A DNA stretch of 16,906 nucleotides from JACVRW01 sp036407035 (GTDB lineage Bacteria > Actinomycetota > Thermoleophilia > Solirubrobacterales > Thermoleophilaceae). The position numbers and the translations under genes were made by a program. Positions 1 to 5,913 of the stretch are shown here, in pieces. The stretch spans positions 1 through 16,906 of the forward strand of contig DASXAA010000128.1 in NCBI GenBank assembly GCA_036407035.1, read 5' to 3'. The notes beneath the pieces were generated by a model. The model saw nothing but the letters and a program-made list of their open reading frames with translations. It searched no databases and was not told where the DNA came from. Numbering within the stretch: the stretch's first letter is position 1; every line of letters starts with the position of its first letter.

Positions 1-132
1 GGGATCTACGGGATGAACTTCGACCACATGCCGGAGCTGGGCTGGACCTTCGGCTATCCGGCCGTGCTGGCGTTCATGGCGCTGGTGTGCGGAACGCTCT
101 ACTGGCGCTTCCGGCGCGCCGGATGGCTGTAG
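1..132 (+). CDS. corA: CorA-family magnesium transporter, C-terminal end (partial)
   Basis: The window opens inside this reading frame; 43 residues and a TAG stop remain. They begin with G-I-Y-G-M-N. The GMN tripeptide is the signature of CorA-type Mg2+/Co2+ channels, found at the end of the first transmembrane helix where it lines the pore mouth. After a short loop (F-D-H-M-P-E-L-G-W) comes a second hydrophobic helix, about residues 21-36, and a basic tail ending R-R-A-G-W-L. This loop-helix-basic-tail layout is the normal CorA C-terminus, which puts the end in the cytoplasm. The start and the cytoplasmic funnel domain lie outside the window. The family call is firm from the GMN motif and topology; the transported ion is inferred from the family. 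Confidence 0.9.
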   Translation, partial: GIYGMNFDHMPELGWTFGYPAVLAFMALVCGTLYWRFRRAGWL

Positions 133-560
133 GCTCCGCGCCCGTGACAACGGACCCGGACTGCATCTTCTGCAAGATCGTCGCGGGCGAGCTCCCCTCG
201 GAGATCATCCAGGAGGACGAGCACACGCTCGCGTTCATGGACATCAACCCGTGGACGCGCGGCCACGCGCTCGTGATCCCACGCAACCACTCGCGCAATC
301 TCTACGAGGTGGACGAGGCCGACATCGCCGCCGCCGGCGCGGCGGCTAAGCGGCTCGCTCTGACGATGAAGGACCGGCTCGGCTGCGACGGCGTGAACGT
401 CCTCAACTGCTGCGAGCCCGCCGCGTGGCAGACGGTGTTCCACTTCCACCTGCACGTGATCCCGCGGTACGACGACGACCCGCTGCAGCTTCCCGTGAGG
501 CCGCGTGAGGCCGACCGGGAGCAACTGGCCGCGGTAGCCGGCGACCTCCGCGGCACGTAA
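123..560 (+). CDS. HIT-family nucleotide-binding hydrolase
   Basis: A 145-residue protein of histidine-triad (HIT) type. The catalytic triad H-F-H-L-H-V is at residues 107-112, with the usual following I-P-R. An N-terminal C-x2-C pair (C14, C17, in C-I-F-C-K-I) is a zinc site common in bacterial HIT proteins, and the core segment A-L-V-I-P-R-N-H at 49-56 also fits. HIT proteins hydrolyse or transfer nucleotides from dinucleoside polyphosphates or aminoacyl/purine phosphoramidates in the cytoplasm; the exact substrate cannot be read here. The ATG at 123 overlaps the end of corA by 10 bases. A GTG at 144, just after the corA stop, is an alternative start that loses no domain. No clear ribosome-binding site distinguishes them. 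Length is normal for the family. Confidence 0.9.
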   Translation: MAVGSAPVTTDPDCIFCKIVAGELPSEIIQEDEHTLAFMDINPWTRGHALVIPRNHSRNLYEVDEADIAAAGAAAKRLALTMKDRLGCDGVNVLNCCEPAAWQTVFHFHLHVIPRYDDDPLQLPVRPREADREQLAAVAGDLRGT

Positions 561-568
561 CGCCGTGG

Positions 569-574
569 TAGCTT
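569..574 (+). promoter_or_regulatory. possible -10 hexamer (TAGCTT) before the cold-shock gene
   Basis: TAGCTT lies 102 bases upstream of the cold-shock gene start and just after the HIT stop codon. It matches the TAGNNT pattern seen before several other genes here. If used, it gives a leader of about 95 bases, which includes a short hairpin (GCCGGC, 3-base loop, GCCGGC at 587-601). No convincing -35 box is visible. Tentative. Confidence 0.3.
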
Positions 575-586
575 TGCGCCCGTAGG

Positions 587-601
587 GCCGGCGTAGCCGG
601 C
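587..601 (+). other. short GC hairpin in the cold-shock gene leader
   Basis: Two GCCGGC hexamers separated by GTA can pair as a 6-base stem with a 3-base loop. It lies between the HIT stop and the cold-shock gene. No T-run follows, so it is not a classical terminator. It could be leader structure of the cold-shock mRNA or a chance GC palindrome. Confidence 0.3.
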
Positions 602-676
602 GTGGGACGACAGCGGCCAGGTTCGGATTCGCGATCTGAAGTACCGAGCGGGCTTACGCAGGAAGGGGCAGTGCAG

Positions 677-880
677 GTGCCTACCGGGACCGTCAAGTGG
701 TTCAACGACGAGAAGGGCTACGGGTTCATAACGCCGGACGAAGGCGACCGTGACCTGTTCGTGCATTACACGGGCATCGACGGCCAGGGCTTCAAGAGCC
801 TGGCCGAGAATTCGAAGGTGGAGTACGAGGAGGAGCAGGGCGACAAGGGGCCGAAGGCGGTGAACGTTCGGCTCATCTAG
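677..880 (+). CDS. csp: cold-shock protein (single CSD, CspA family)
   Basis: A 67-residue single-domain cold-shock protein. It has the opening G-T-V-K-W-F-N, RNP1-like K-G-Y-G-F-I and RNP2-like L-F-V-H-Y, and ends K-A-V-N-V-R-L-I. These OB-fold proteins bind single-stranded RNA/DNA and act as RNA chaperones. The GTG at 677 was chosen because it gives the standard N-terminus and sits about 9 bases after a good ribosome-binding site (AGGAAGGGG, 659-668); the GTG at 671 is too close to that site. The frame is open further upstream, but the added residues resemble no Csp. The next gene, infA, starts 15 bases after the stop, so the two are probably co-transcribed. RNP2 has Tyr where many family members have Phe. 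Confidence 0.93.
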   Translation: MPTGTVKWFNDEKGYGFITPDEGDRDLFVHYTGIDGQGFKSLAENSKVEYEEEQGDKGPKAVNVRLI

Positions 881-895
881 GAGCCGGTCTCAGTC

Positions 896-1114
896 GTGCC
901 CAAGGAAGAGAAGATCGAGATGGAGGGCGAGATCGTGGAGGCCCTCCCTAACACGATGTTTAAGGTCAAGCTCGACAATGGGCACGAAGTTCTCGGTCAT
1001 ATCTCGGGCAAGATGCGGAGGCACTACATCCGCATCCTGCCCGGTGACCGGGTGAAGATCGAGCTGTCCCCGTACGACCTGGACCGAGGACGCATTACCT
1101 ATCGGTACAAGTAG
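896..1114 (+). CDS. infA: translation initiation factor IF-1
   Basis: A 72-residue protein matching bacterial IF-1 along its whole length: E-A-L-P-N-T-M-F, the D-N-G-H-E-V-L segment, H-I-S-G-K-M-R, Y-I-R-I-L-P-G-D and S-P-Y-D-L...G-R-I. IF-1 is an OB-fold factor that binds the 30S A site during initiation. The GTG start at 896 gives the expected length. A ribosome-binding site AGGAG (879-883) overlaps the stop of the cold-shock gene, tying the two genes together. The usual actinobacterial neighbours rpmJ, rpsM and rpsK are absent. Either infA has moved or this is a second copy; the window alone cannot tell. The identification is near certain. Confidence 0.97.
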   Translation: MPKEEKIEMEGEIVEALPNTMFKVKLDNGHEVLGHISGKMRRHYIRILPGDRVKIELSPYDLDRGRITYRYK

Positions 1115-1117
1115 GGT
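1112..1117 (+). promoter_or_regulatory. possible -10 hexamer (TAGGGT) overlapping the infA stop codon
   Basis: The infA stop TAG is the first half of a TAGGGT hexamer. If it acts as a -10 box, transcription would start near 1124, leaving a leader of about 34 bases that contains AAGGGAG (1135-1141) before the ATG at 1158. No -35 box is recognised. Tentative, but a stop-codon/-10 overlap recurs at 5200. Confidence 0.3.
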
Positions 1118-1157
1118 TCCGCAACTCGGGGACGAAGGGAGTGTTGGTACCCCGATC

Positions 1158-1847
1158 ATGAAGCGAATCCTCTTGCCTTTCTGCCTGGCGGCGGCCGTGC
1201 TGGCCGTCCCGCAGGCCGCGTCCGCGCGCGTGGTCGAGCTGGGGGCGAAGGCCCCGTCGGTCACGCCGAGCTGCCCCGCCGACCCCTGCGAGGCCGCGGT
1301 GCGCGTCACCGGCTACCAGGGCCGCGCCGGCAACGTGAAGGATCCCTACCTGATCCGGCGGACCGGTTGGATCGTCGCCTTCACCGTCCAGCTCTCCAAG
1401 CCGACGGACGCGCAGATCCAGTTCTTCAACGACAACTTCGGCAGCCCGGCCCAGGTGCGCCTGTCGATCCTGCGCAAGGGCGACACGCGCAAGACGCGCC
1501 TGAACCACCGCCTGCTGGCCCAGTCGGACCTGTACGACGTGGACGACTTCCTCGGCTCGAGCCCGACGTTCGTGCTCGACCGGCCGATGCGCGTGCACAA
1601 GGGCTACTACGTGGGGCTCACCGTCCCGACCTGGGCGCCCGCGTTCGCGAACTCGCTCGGCAACGGCAACTGGTGGCGCTCGTCGCGCGCGAAGGACAAC
1701 TGCGATCCGCCGCGCAGCCTGCGCGACTTCGCTCTCCAGACGCCTGGCAACGTCGACGTGTTCGGCTGCACGTACCACGGTGCGCGGCTGCTGTACACCG
1801 TCACGTACGTCCCCGACAACAAGCCGACGACCAAGGAAGCCGGCTAG
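1158..1847 (+). CDS. secreted protein of unknown function
   Basis: A 229-residue protein that I do not recognise. It has a clear Sec signal peptide: M-K-R, a hydrophobic stretch of about 15 residues, then A-S-A-R around residues 21-24, with cleavage probably after A-S-A. There is no lipobox and no later membrane helix, so the mature protein is probably released. It has four cysteines (C39, C44, C182, C204), consistent with two disulfides outside the cell. The mature part looks like a beta-rich globular domain, with a lysine/threonine-rich tail. The ATG at 1158 gives the signal peptide directly; AAGGGAG lies 16 bases upstream, rather far. It is followed by two GC hairpins, so this is probably the end of the transcript. 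Reality of the gene is well supported by the signal peptide and balanced composition; function unknown. Confidence 0.8.
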   Translation: MKRILLPFCLAAAVLAVPQAASARVVELGAKAPSVTPSCPADPCEAAVRVTGYQGRAGNVKDPYLIRRTGWIVAFTVQLSKPTDAQIQFFNDNFGSPAQVRLSILRKGDTRKTRLNHRLLAQSDLYDVDDFLGSSPTFVLDRPMRVHKGYYVGLTVPTWAPAFANSLGNGNWWRSSRAKDNCDPPRSLRDFALQTPGNVDVFGCTYHGARLLYTVTYVPDNKPTTKEAG

Positions 1848-1898
1848 CGGGGGCCCATCCCGCCCCCGTCCCGGCGCGGGTGCCCTTTTCCGGGCACC
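1848..1898 (+). terminator. candidate terminator: two GC hairpins
   Basis: Directly after the stop of the secreted protein, CGGGGG (1848-1853) can pair with CCCCCG (1863-1868). Further on, GGTGCCC (1879-1885) pairs with GGGCACC (1892-1898) around a TTTTCC loop. No U-tract follows either stem, as is common in high-GC actinobacteria, so termination is inferred from position and stem strength only. Confidence 0.4.
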
Positions 1899-1908
1899 TG
1901 GGGCGCGC

Positions 1909-1914
1909 TAGCAT
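1909..1914 (+). promoter_or_regulatory. -10 hexamer (TAGCAT) placing the transcript start on the GTG codon
   Basis: TAGCAT ends six bases before the GTG at 1921. With normal -10 spacing the transcript would begin exactly at the start codon, giving a leaderless mRNA. There is no Shine-Dalgarno sequence between the preceding hairpins and the GTG, which supports this reading. No clear -35 box is seen. Confidence 0.45.
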
Positions 1915-1920
1915 CGAGCC

Positions 1921-2271
1921 GTGACCACCGAGGGGTGGATCTTCATGGTCGGCTTCCGCGTGTTCGACGTGGGCCTGCTGATCGTCTGGCTGATCTGGTT
2001 CTTCAGGCTGCGGGACGACGGCGACGACTCGCCCGGAGACGACGGCGGCGGGGGAGAGGGCCCGGATCCGGGCCCGAACCGCGACGGCCCCGGCGGGGAC
2101 GGCATCCGGCTCCCGCTCGGGCGCTGGCGCCCCGGCCGCGGGCGCGTGCGCGACCACACGCCGCACCGGCGTCCGGCGCGGCGCCGCGGGGCCGAGCCGA
2201 CCGTGCCGAGACCCGTCCCGTCGCGCGTCCGCAGGCCGAGCTCGCCCCTGCCGACCCACCACGGGAATTAG
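1921..2271 (+). CDS. small membrane protein with one helix and a long basic tail
   Basis: A 116-residue protein. Residues about 9-28 form a single hydrophobic helix (V-G-F-R-V-F-D-V-G-L-L-I-V-W-L-I-W-F-F), followed by R-L-R, an acidic Gly/Asp-rich stretch (about 32-58) and a Pro/Arg-rich tail. The positive charge after the helix suggests a cytoplasmic C-terminus. It resembles short actinobacterial membrane proteins of unknown function; I cannot name a family. The GTG start at 1921 matches a leaderless promoter (TAGCAT at 1909). The helix-encoding part has convincing coding character. The low-complexity tail is less certain, though the frame remains open to the TAG at 2269. Confidence 0.6.
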   Translation: MTTEGWIFMVGFRVFDVGLLIVWLIWFFRLRDDGDDSPGDDGGGGEGPDPGPNRDGPGGDGIRLPLGRWRPGRGRVRDHTPHRRPARRRGAEPTVPRPVPSRVRRPSSPLPTHHGN

Positions 2272-2307
2272 TCGAAATCCGGGTGGCGCTGCCGCCCCCG
2301 GTGGTGA

Positions 2308-2313
2308 TAGGTT
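2308..2313 (+). promoter_or_regulatory. possible -10 hexamer (TAGGTT) before the STAS gene
   Basis: TAGGTT lies 11 bases before the ATG at 2325, predicting a transcript start near 2320 and a leader of about 5 bases. No ribosome-binding site is visible in the interval, which suits near-leaderless translation. No -35 box is recognised. Confidence 0.35.
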
Positions 2314-2324
2314 CGCGCCACCTC

Positions 2325-2687
2325 ATGGGGGGAGTAACCGACTTCGGGCTCGTCGATGAACCCGTGGACGAGCGGACGCACGTCCTGGCTCCACAAGGCG
2401 AGATCGACGCCCTCACGGCGCCGAAGCTGGGGCGCCGGCTGCTGCGGCTCGTCGAGGAGGGGAAGACCGGCGTGGTGGTCGACCTGTCGAGCGTGACGTT
2501 CATGGACTCGACCGGCATCGGCGTGCTCCTGAACGCGCTCAGGCAGCTGCACAGCCGCGACGGCGGGCTGGTGCTGGTGTGCCCGACCGAGCGCGTGATG
2601 CGCCCGTTCGAGATCACCGGCCTCGCGGGCCGGCTGCGCTGCTTCGACACCCGCGAGGCCGCGCTCGGCGGCCTGCTCGTCCATTAG
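2325..2687 (+). CDS. STAS-domain anti-anti-sigma factor (SpoIIAA/RsbV type)
   Basis: A 120-residue single STAS domain. Typical features are L-A-P-Q-G-E-I-D-A-L-T-A (21-32), V-V-V-D-L-S-S-V-T-F-M-D-S-T-G-I-G (50-66) and V-L-L-N-A-L. S62 in the D-S-T-G motif is the site that the partner kinase phosphorylates in SpoIIAA/RsbV proteins. The unphosphorylated form binds the anti-sigma kinase and so frees a sigma factor. No HATPase kinase or sigma gene lies nearby, so the partner is encoded elsewhere. The ATG at 2325 starts the domain at the expected place. The frame is open far upstream, but that part is Arg/Pro-rich shadow sequence overlapping the previous gene. The length matches the family. Confidence 0.92.
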   Translation: MGGVTDFGLVDEPVDERTHVLAPQGEIDALTAPKLGRRLLRLVEEGKTGVVVDLSSVTFMDSTGIGVLLNALRQLHSRDGGLVLVCPTERVMRPFEITGLAGRLRCFDTREAALGGLLVH

Positions 2688-2784
2688 CTGGTCGGGTCGG
2701 AGGGGCCCGGCGGCGCGGCGCGGCCCGCGGCGCGCGTTGCGGCCGAGGCCGGCCGCTTTGCCGGCGCGGCGGAGGGTGCGGCGT

Positions 2785-2813
2785 GGGAAAGGCGGCAGCC
2801 AAGAGGGGTCCGG
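2785..2813. repeat. 29-base direct repeat, copy 1
   Basis: This segment begins GGGAAAGGCGGCAGCCAAGA and ends GGGGTCCGG. It matches 16286-16314 at 26 of 29 positions by hand alignment, in the same orientation. In both places it lies just before a copy of the hairpin module, so the two seem to be parts of one composite intergenic element. Confidence 0.75.
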
Positions 2814-2819
2814 CCGGCG

Positions 2820-2864
2820 GGTGGGCCGGATTCCGACGAGATGCTGAACGAGAGCCGGCCCACC
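2820..2864. repeat. hairpin repeat module, copy 1
   Basis: Perfect 10-base arms GGTGGGCCGG (2820-2829) and CCGGCCCACC (2855-2864) enclose a 25-base loop beginning ATTCCGACGAG. The same arms, loop length and loop motif (CGACG near the left side, ACG near the right) recur twice at 16335-16430. It may be a dispersed REP-like element or a bidirectional terminator; it sits between two convergent genes. Confidence 0.75.
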
Positions 2865-3015
2865 TCCCCGCTCCGTGGCGCGCCGCGCCCGCTTCCCCGG
2901 CGGGGGCGACCCAGACCCCTTCCCCAGCGGGACGGCCTGCCATTTCATCGATGCGCGCGCGAGCGTACGGCGCGCCGGGTGCCGGGCCCCGACCGTGGAA
3001 CCAGCCGTCCAGCGG

Positions 3016-3357
3016 CTACCCGCAGGCCCCGGGGTTCTCGTTGCAGAAGTCCTCGAACCGCTCGGCCGGGCTGTCCGGCGGCGGCGGGGTGTCGCTCGTG
3101 GGCGTGTCGGGAGGGGAGGTCGTCGTCGCCGGCGGGGCGGGCTCCTCCTCCGTGGTCGCCGGCGGCGGGACCGTCTCCGTCGTGGTCGTGGGCTCCTCGG
3201 CGGTGGGGGTCTCCTCGAGCTCGGTCGTCTCGGTGCGCGGGACGGTGAGCTCGGGCGCGTCGGGCGGCCGCTCGGCCGACGGCTCGTCGTCGGCGCCGCA
3301 GCCCGCCGCGCCGGCCACGGCGAGCAGCGCGAGCAGCAGGGTCAGGGCACGGCGCAC
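3016..3357 (-). CDS. Thr/Pro-rich putative lipoprotein
   Basis: A 113-residue protein starting at GTG 3357. The N-terminus R-R-A-L-T-L-L-L-A-L-L-A-V-A-G-A-A-G-C is a lipoprotein-type signal with the acylated cysteine at about residue 20; the lipobox A-A-G-C is slightly weak at -3. The middle (about 40-100) is a low-complexity Thr/Pro/Glu linker, as found in cell-wall-spanning tethers. A short C-terminal end, F-E-D-F-C-N-E-N-P-G-A-C-G, has two cysteines that could form a disulfide. It follows the zinc-ribbon gene by 17 bases on the same strand and is probably co-transcribed with it. There is no known family and no ribosome-binding site ahead of the GTG. Confidence 0.65.
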   Translation of the reverse strand: MRRALTLLLALLAVAGAAGCGADDEPSAERPPDAPELTVPRTETTELEETPTAEEPTTTTETVPPPATTEEEPAPPATTTSPPDTPTSDTPPPPDSPAERFEDFCNENPGACG

Positions 3358-3374
3358 GGAGCAGGGGCCTGCGG

Positions 3375-3644
3375 CTAGCGCTCGACGGCGGGCAGCCGGC
3401 GGCCGCAGTGGGGGCAGTCGTTCAGGTCCTTCTGGACGAGCTGCTCGAGCGAGCACCCGCACATCCTCAGGTTCTCCACCGTGTACGGGAGGTCGCTCGG
3501 AGAGGGCGCGAGGGGCAGCACCGCGCCGACCACCTCGAAGGGCTCTCCGCTCTCCTCGTCCACGTACGTCACGCCGGGCTCGATCTCGCGAACGATCTCG
3601 CGGTCGGAGCGGGCGCGCAGGCGGTATCTCTGGCGGGGCGGCAT
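3375..3644 (-). CDS. small zinc-ribbon protein of unknown function
   Basis: An 89-residue protein with an Arg-rich start, a beta-like middle (V-T-Y-V-D-E-E-S-G-E-P-F-E-V-V-G) and a C-terminal metal-site pattern: C62-x-C64, then C77-x2-C80 in C-P-H-C-G-R-R-L-P. The last part is a typical zinc-ribbon knuckle. Such proteins may bind nucleic acid or protein; nothing here fixes the role. The ATG at 3644 is divergent from the glycosyltransferase start, with only 28 bases between them, and no Shine-Dalgarno sequence is present. A TATTGT hexamer on this strand (3665 to 3660) could be the -10 box, giving a leader of about 9 bases. The lipoprotein gene follows closely. Confidence 0.75.
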   Translation of the reverse strand: MPPRQRYRLRARSDREIVREIEPGVTYVDEESGEPFEVVGAVLPLAPSPSDLPYTVENLRMCGCSLEQLVQKDLNDCPHCGRRLPAVER

Positions 3645-3672
3645 CTGAGTCGCCGCGGAACAATAGCCAGCC
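3645..3672. promoter_or_regulatory. 28-base divergent promoter region
   Basis: Both the zinc-ribbon gene (-) and the glycosyltransferase gene (+) must be started from, or through, this interval. AT-rich ACAATAGCC at 3660-3668 reads TATTGT on the minus strand and CAATAG/TAGCCA on the plus strand, so the two -10 boxes would overlap. Any -35 elements would fall inside the opposite coding regions. Mutually exclusive use is plausible but is inference. Confidence 0.4.
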
Positions 3673-5202
3673 GTGCGGATCCTGATCTTCCACGGCTACT
3701 TGCTCCGGGGGACCGGCAGCAACATCTACAACGCCGAGCTCTGTAGGGCGCTCGTCCGGCTCGGCCACGAGGTGCACCTGCTCTGCCAGGACCGGAACGC
3801 CGCCGAGCTCGACTTCGTGGACGCCGTCGCCCGGCCCGGCGAGGACCCCGGGCCGGCGCGCTGCACCGTCTGGCTTCCGGACATCGGGCGCGTGCTGCCC
3901 GTGTACGTGGCGGACCGCTACGAGGGGTTCGACGCCGTGCCGTACCCGGACCTCGACGACGCCGCCGTCGAGCGCTACGTCGAGGCCAACGTCGCGGCGG
4001 TGCGCGAGGTGGCCGGGCGCGTGCGCCCGGACGTCGCCCTCGCCAACCATCTGATCATGGGCCCCGCGATCTTGCGGCGGGGACTCGACGGACGCGTGCC
4101 TTACGCGATGAAGGTGCATGGGAGCGCGCTCGAGTACACGGTACGGCCGCACCCGGACCGCTTCCTCCCGTGGGCGCTCGAGGGGGTGCGCGGCGCCGCC
4201 GGGGTGCTGGTCGGCTCGCGCCACACCGCCGAAAGCCTCTGGGAGGTGCTGGCCGACGAGCCCTCCCTGCCCGAGCGCACCCGCCTGGGGCCGCCGGGCG
4301 TGGACGTGCACGCGTTCCGCCCGCGGCCCGCCGCCGAGGCGGCACAGGCCGTGCGGTCGCTCGCGGACCGCGTGGAGGGGGGCCGCGCCGCGGACTGGGG
4401 CGGCGAGGCCGGGGCGGCCGAGGCGCTGCGAGCGCTCGACCCGCGCCGGGACCGGATCGTCAGCTACGTCGGGAAGCTGATCGTCTCGAAGGGGCTCGAC
4501 CTGCTGCTGGCCGCCTGGCCGCTCGTGGTGGGAACGGTGCCGGAGGCGCGCCTCGTGATCGTCGGCTTCGGCACCTACCGCGACGCGCTGGGCCGGTTCG
4601 TGGCGGCCCTGTCGGCCGGCGACCTCGACACGCTGCGCGACATCGCCGCCCGCGGGCGCGAGCTCGAGGGCGGGCCCGCCGGCGAGCTCGGCTACCTGCG
4701 CGCGTTCCTCGACCGGGTCGACGAGGACGACTACCGGCGCCTCGGCCGGGAGGCGGCCCCGCGGGTGCACTTCACCGGCCGCCTCGAGCACGGCGACCTG
4801 CCCGACCTCGTGGCCGCCTGCGAGGCGCAGGTGATGCCGAGCACGTTCCCGGAGGCGTTCGGGATGGTCGCGGCCGAGGCGGCCGCGTGCGGCGCCCTGC
4901 CGCTGTCCGCCGGCCACTCCGGGATGGCCGAGGTGACGGCCACGCTGGCGCCCGCGCTCGACGAGGAGCTGCGCCCGCTGCTGTCGTTCCGGGTCGGCCC
5001 GGACGCCGTGGAGGAGATCGCGGCGAAGCTCGTCACGTGGCTCACGCTGGAGCCGGAGGTGCGTGAGCGGGCGCGCGCGGCGCTCGCCGAGGAGGCCCAC
5101 CGCAGGTACAGCTGGGAGAGCGTGGCCGAGGGCGTGATCGCAGCCGCCGAGGGGCGGCTCGAGGCGTTGCCGTCCCCGCCCTCCGGCGTGTCCAACGGAT
5201 AG
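3673..5202 (+). CDS. GT-B fold glycosyltransferase (GT4-like)
   Basis: A 509-residue protein. The N-terminal Rossmann half has M-R-I-L-I-F-H-G-Y...G-T-G-S-N-I-Y-N-A-E-L (1-23), followed by G-H-E-V-H-L-L. The C-terminal half begins at V-S-Y-V-G-K-L-I-V-S-K-G-L-D (263-276), the usual hinge of GT4 retaining enzymes, and has the E-x7-E nucleotide-sugar motif at E394/E402 (F-P-E-A-F-G-M-V-A-A-E). Such enzymes transfer sugar from NDP-sugar to a lipid, protein or glycan in the cytoplasm; donor and acceptor are unknown. It is longer than usual GT4 enzymes because of an extra helical stretch at about 317-362 and a linker at about 217-262. The GTG at 3673 gives the standard start. It probably has its own promoter. 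Confidence 0.9.
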   Translation: MRILIFHGYLLRGTGSNIYNAELCRALVRLGHEVHLLCQDRNAAELDFVDAVARPGEDPGPARCTVWLPDIGRVLPVYVADRYEGFDAVPYPDLDDAAVERYVEANVAAVREVAGRVRPDVALANHLIMGPAILRRGLDGRVPYAMKVHGSALEYTVRPHPDRFLPWALEGVRGAAGVLVGSRHTAESLWEVLADEPSLPERTRLGPPGVDVHAFRPRPAAEAAQAVRSLADRVEGGRAADWGGEAGAAEALRALDPRRDRIVSYVGKLIVSKGLDLLLAAWPLVVGTVPEARLVIVGFGTYRDALGRFVAALSAGDLDTLRDIAARGRELEGGPAGELGYLRAFLDRVDEDDYRRLGREAAPRVHFTGRLEHGDLPDLVAACEAQVMPSTFPEAFGMVAAEAAACGALPLSAGHSGMAEVTATLAPALDEELRPLLSFRVGPDAVEEIAAKLVTWLTLEPEVRERARAALAEEAHRRYSWESVAEGVIAAAEGRLEALPSPPSGVSNG

Positions 5203-5205
5203 GCT
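5200..5205 (+). promoter_or_regulatory. possible -10 hexamer (TAGGCT) overlapping the glycosyltransferase stop
   Basis: The stop codon TAG of the glycosyltransferase gene forms the first half of TAGGCT. Normal spacing predicts a transcript start near 5212, three bases before the GTG of the cytochrome gene. No ribosome-binding site lies between. Same arrangement as at 1112. Confidence 0.35.
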
Positions 5206-5214
5206 TCCCGCCCC

Positions 5215-5913
5215 GTGGGCCTCGCCCGGAACACGGCCAAGTTCCTCCTCGCCGCGGCGGCCGCCGCGGTCGTGGCGTTGCCCGTGGCCGGCTGCGGGCG
5301 GGAGGAGCCCGACCTCTCGAAGGGCAAGGCGCTGTTCGTGCAGAACTGCGGCTCGTGCCACACGCTGAGCCGGGCCGGCACGCAGGGCCAGACGGGCCCG
5401 AACCTCGACGCGGCCTTCGCCCAGGCGCTGAAGGACGGCGAGACGCGCGACACGGTCGAGGGCGTCGTGCACCGCCAGATCCTGCATCCGCGCAAGACAA
5501 GCGTCATGCCGGCGGGAATCGTGACGGGCCAGGAGGCCAAGGACGTGGCCGCCTACGTGGGCTACGCCGCCTCGAAGCCGGGCGAGGACCAGGGCGCGCT
5601 CGCCCAGGCGGGCCTGGCCGGAGCCACGAGCGGCAAGCAGATCTTCGTGGCCGCCGGCTGTGGCGCCTGCCATACGTTCGGCCCGGCGGGCACGAACGGC
5701 AACATCGGTCCCAGCCTCGAGGACCTCGCCGCGGCGGCCCAGAAGGAGGGGCAGCCGCCGGAGGACTACGTGCGCGAGTCGATCGTCGAGCCGGACAAGG
5801 TCATCACGTCGGGCTTCCAGGGTGGCGTGATGCCGGGCAACTTCGGCGACCGGCTGAGCGACAACCAGCTGCAGGCGGTCGTGGACTTCCTGCTGGGCAA
5901 GGGCGGCGGCTAG
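5215..5913 (+). CDS. di-haem c-type cytochrome lipoprotein
   Basis: A 232-residue protein with a signal peptide ending in a lipobox V-A-G-C (lipidated C27) and two class-I cytochrome c domains. Domain 1 has C45-G-S-C48-H49 and a probable axial Met at M98 (S-V-M-P-A-G). Domain 2 has C149-G-A-C152-H153 and M206 (G-V-M-P-G-N-F). It should sit on the outer face of the membrane and carry electrons. Domain 2 resembles the cytochrome domain fused to oxidase subunit II in this window (shared G-K-Q-x-F, C-H-T, E-S-I-V, V-M-P-x-N-F-G), so donation to that oxidase is a reasonable inference. The GTG start is 12 bases after the glycosyltransferase stop. The end overlaps the converging phosphatase gene by 4 bases (CTAG). 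Confidence 0.93.
   Translation: MGLARNTAKFLLAAAAAAVVALPVAGCGREEPDLSKGKALFVQNCGSCHTLSRAGTQGQTGPNLDAAFAQALKDGETRDTVEGVVHRQILHPRKTSVMPAGIVTGQEAKDVAAYVGYAASKPGEDQGALAQAGLAGATSGKQIFVAAGCGACHTFGPAGTNGNIGPSLEDLAAAAQKEGQPPEDYVRESIVEPDKVITSGFQGGVMPGNFGDRLSDNQLQAVVDFLLGKGGG

Larger units (their letters stand above)
2688..3015. other. gene-free stretch between convergent genes, holding a hairpin repeat
   Basis: These 328 bases separate the 3' ends of the STAS gene (+) and the lipoprotein gene (-). I find no convincing gene on either strand; the open frames are Arg/Pro/Ala-rich and lack domain or signal features. It contains a 29-base sequence shared with 16286-16314 and a hairpin module shared with 16335-16430. 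Further GC stems occur around 2890-2935. Its position between two 3' ends suits two-way transcription termination. Confidence 0.6.

Noticed and set aside
1935..2324. 130-codon upstream extension of the STAS frame
   Set aside because: Arg/Pro-rich shadow of the small membrane protein gene in another frame; the STAS domain starts right at ATG 2325.
2268..2948. 226-codon minus-strand open frame covering the STAS gene and the repeat
   Set aside because: Arg/Pro-rich, no domains, antisense to STAS, and it runs through a structured repeat.
3016..5673. 885-codon open frame on the minus strand across the glycosyltransferase and cytochrome genes
   Set aside because: Only its last 113 codons are a real gene (lipoprotein). 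The rest is Arg/Gly/Ala/His-rich antisense shadow of well-supported plus-strand genes.
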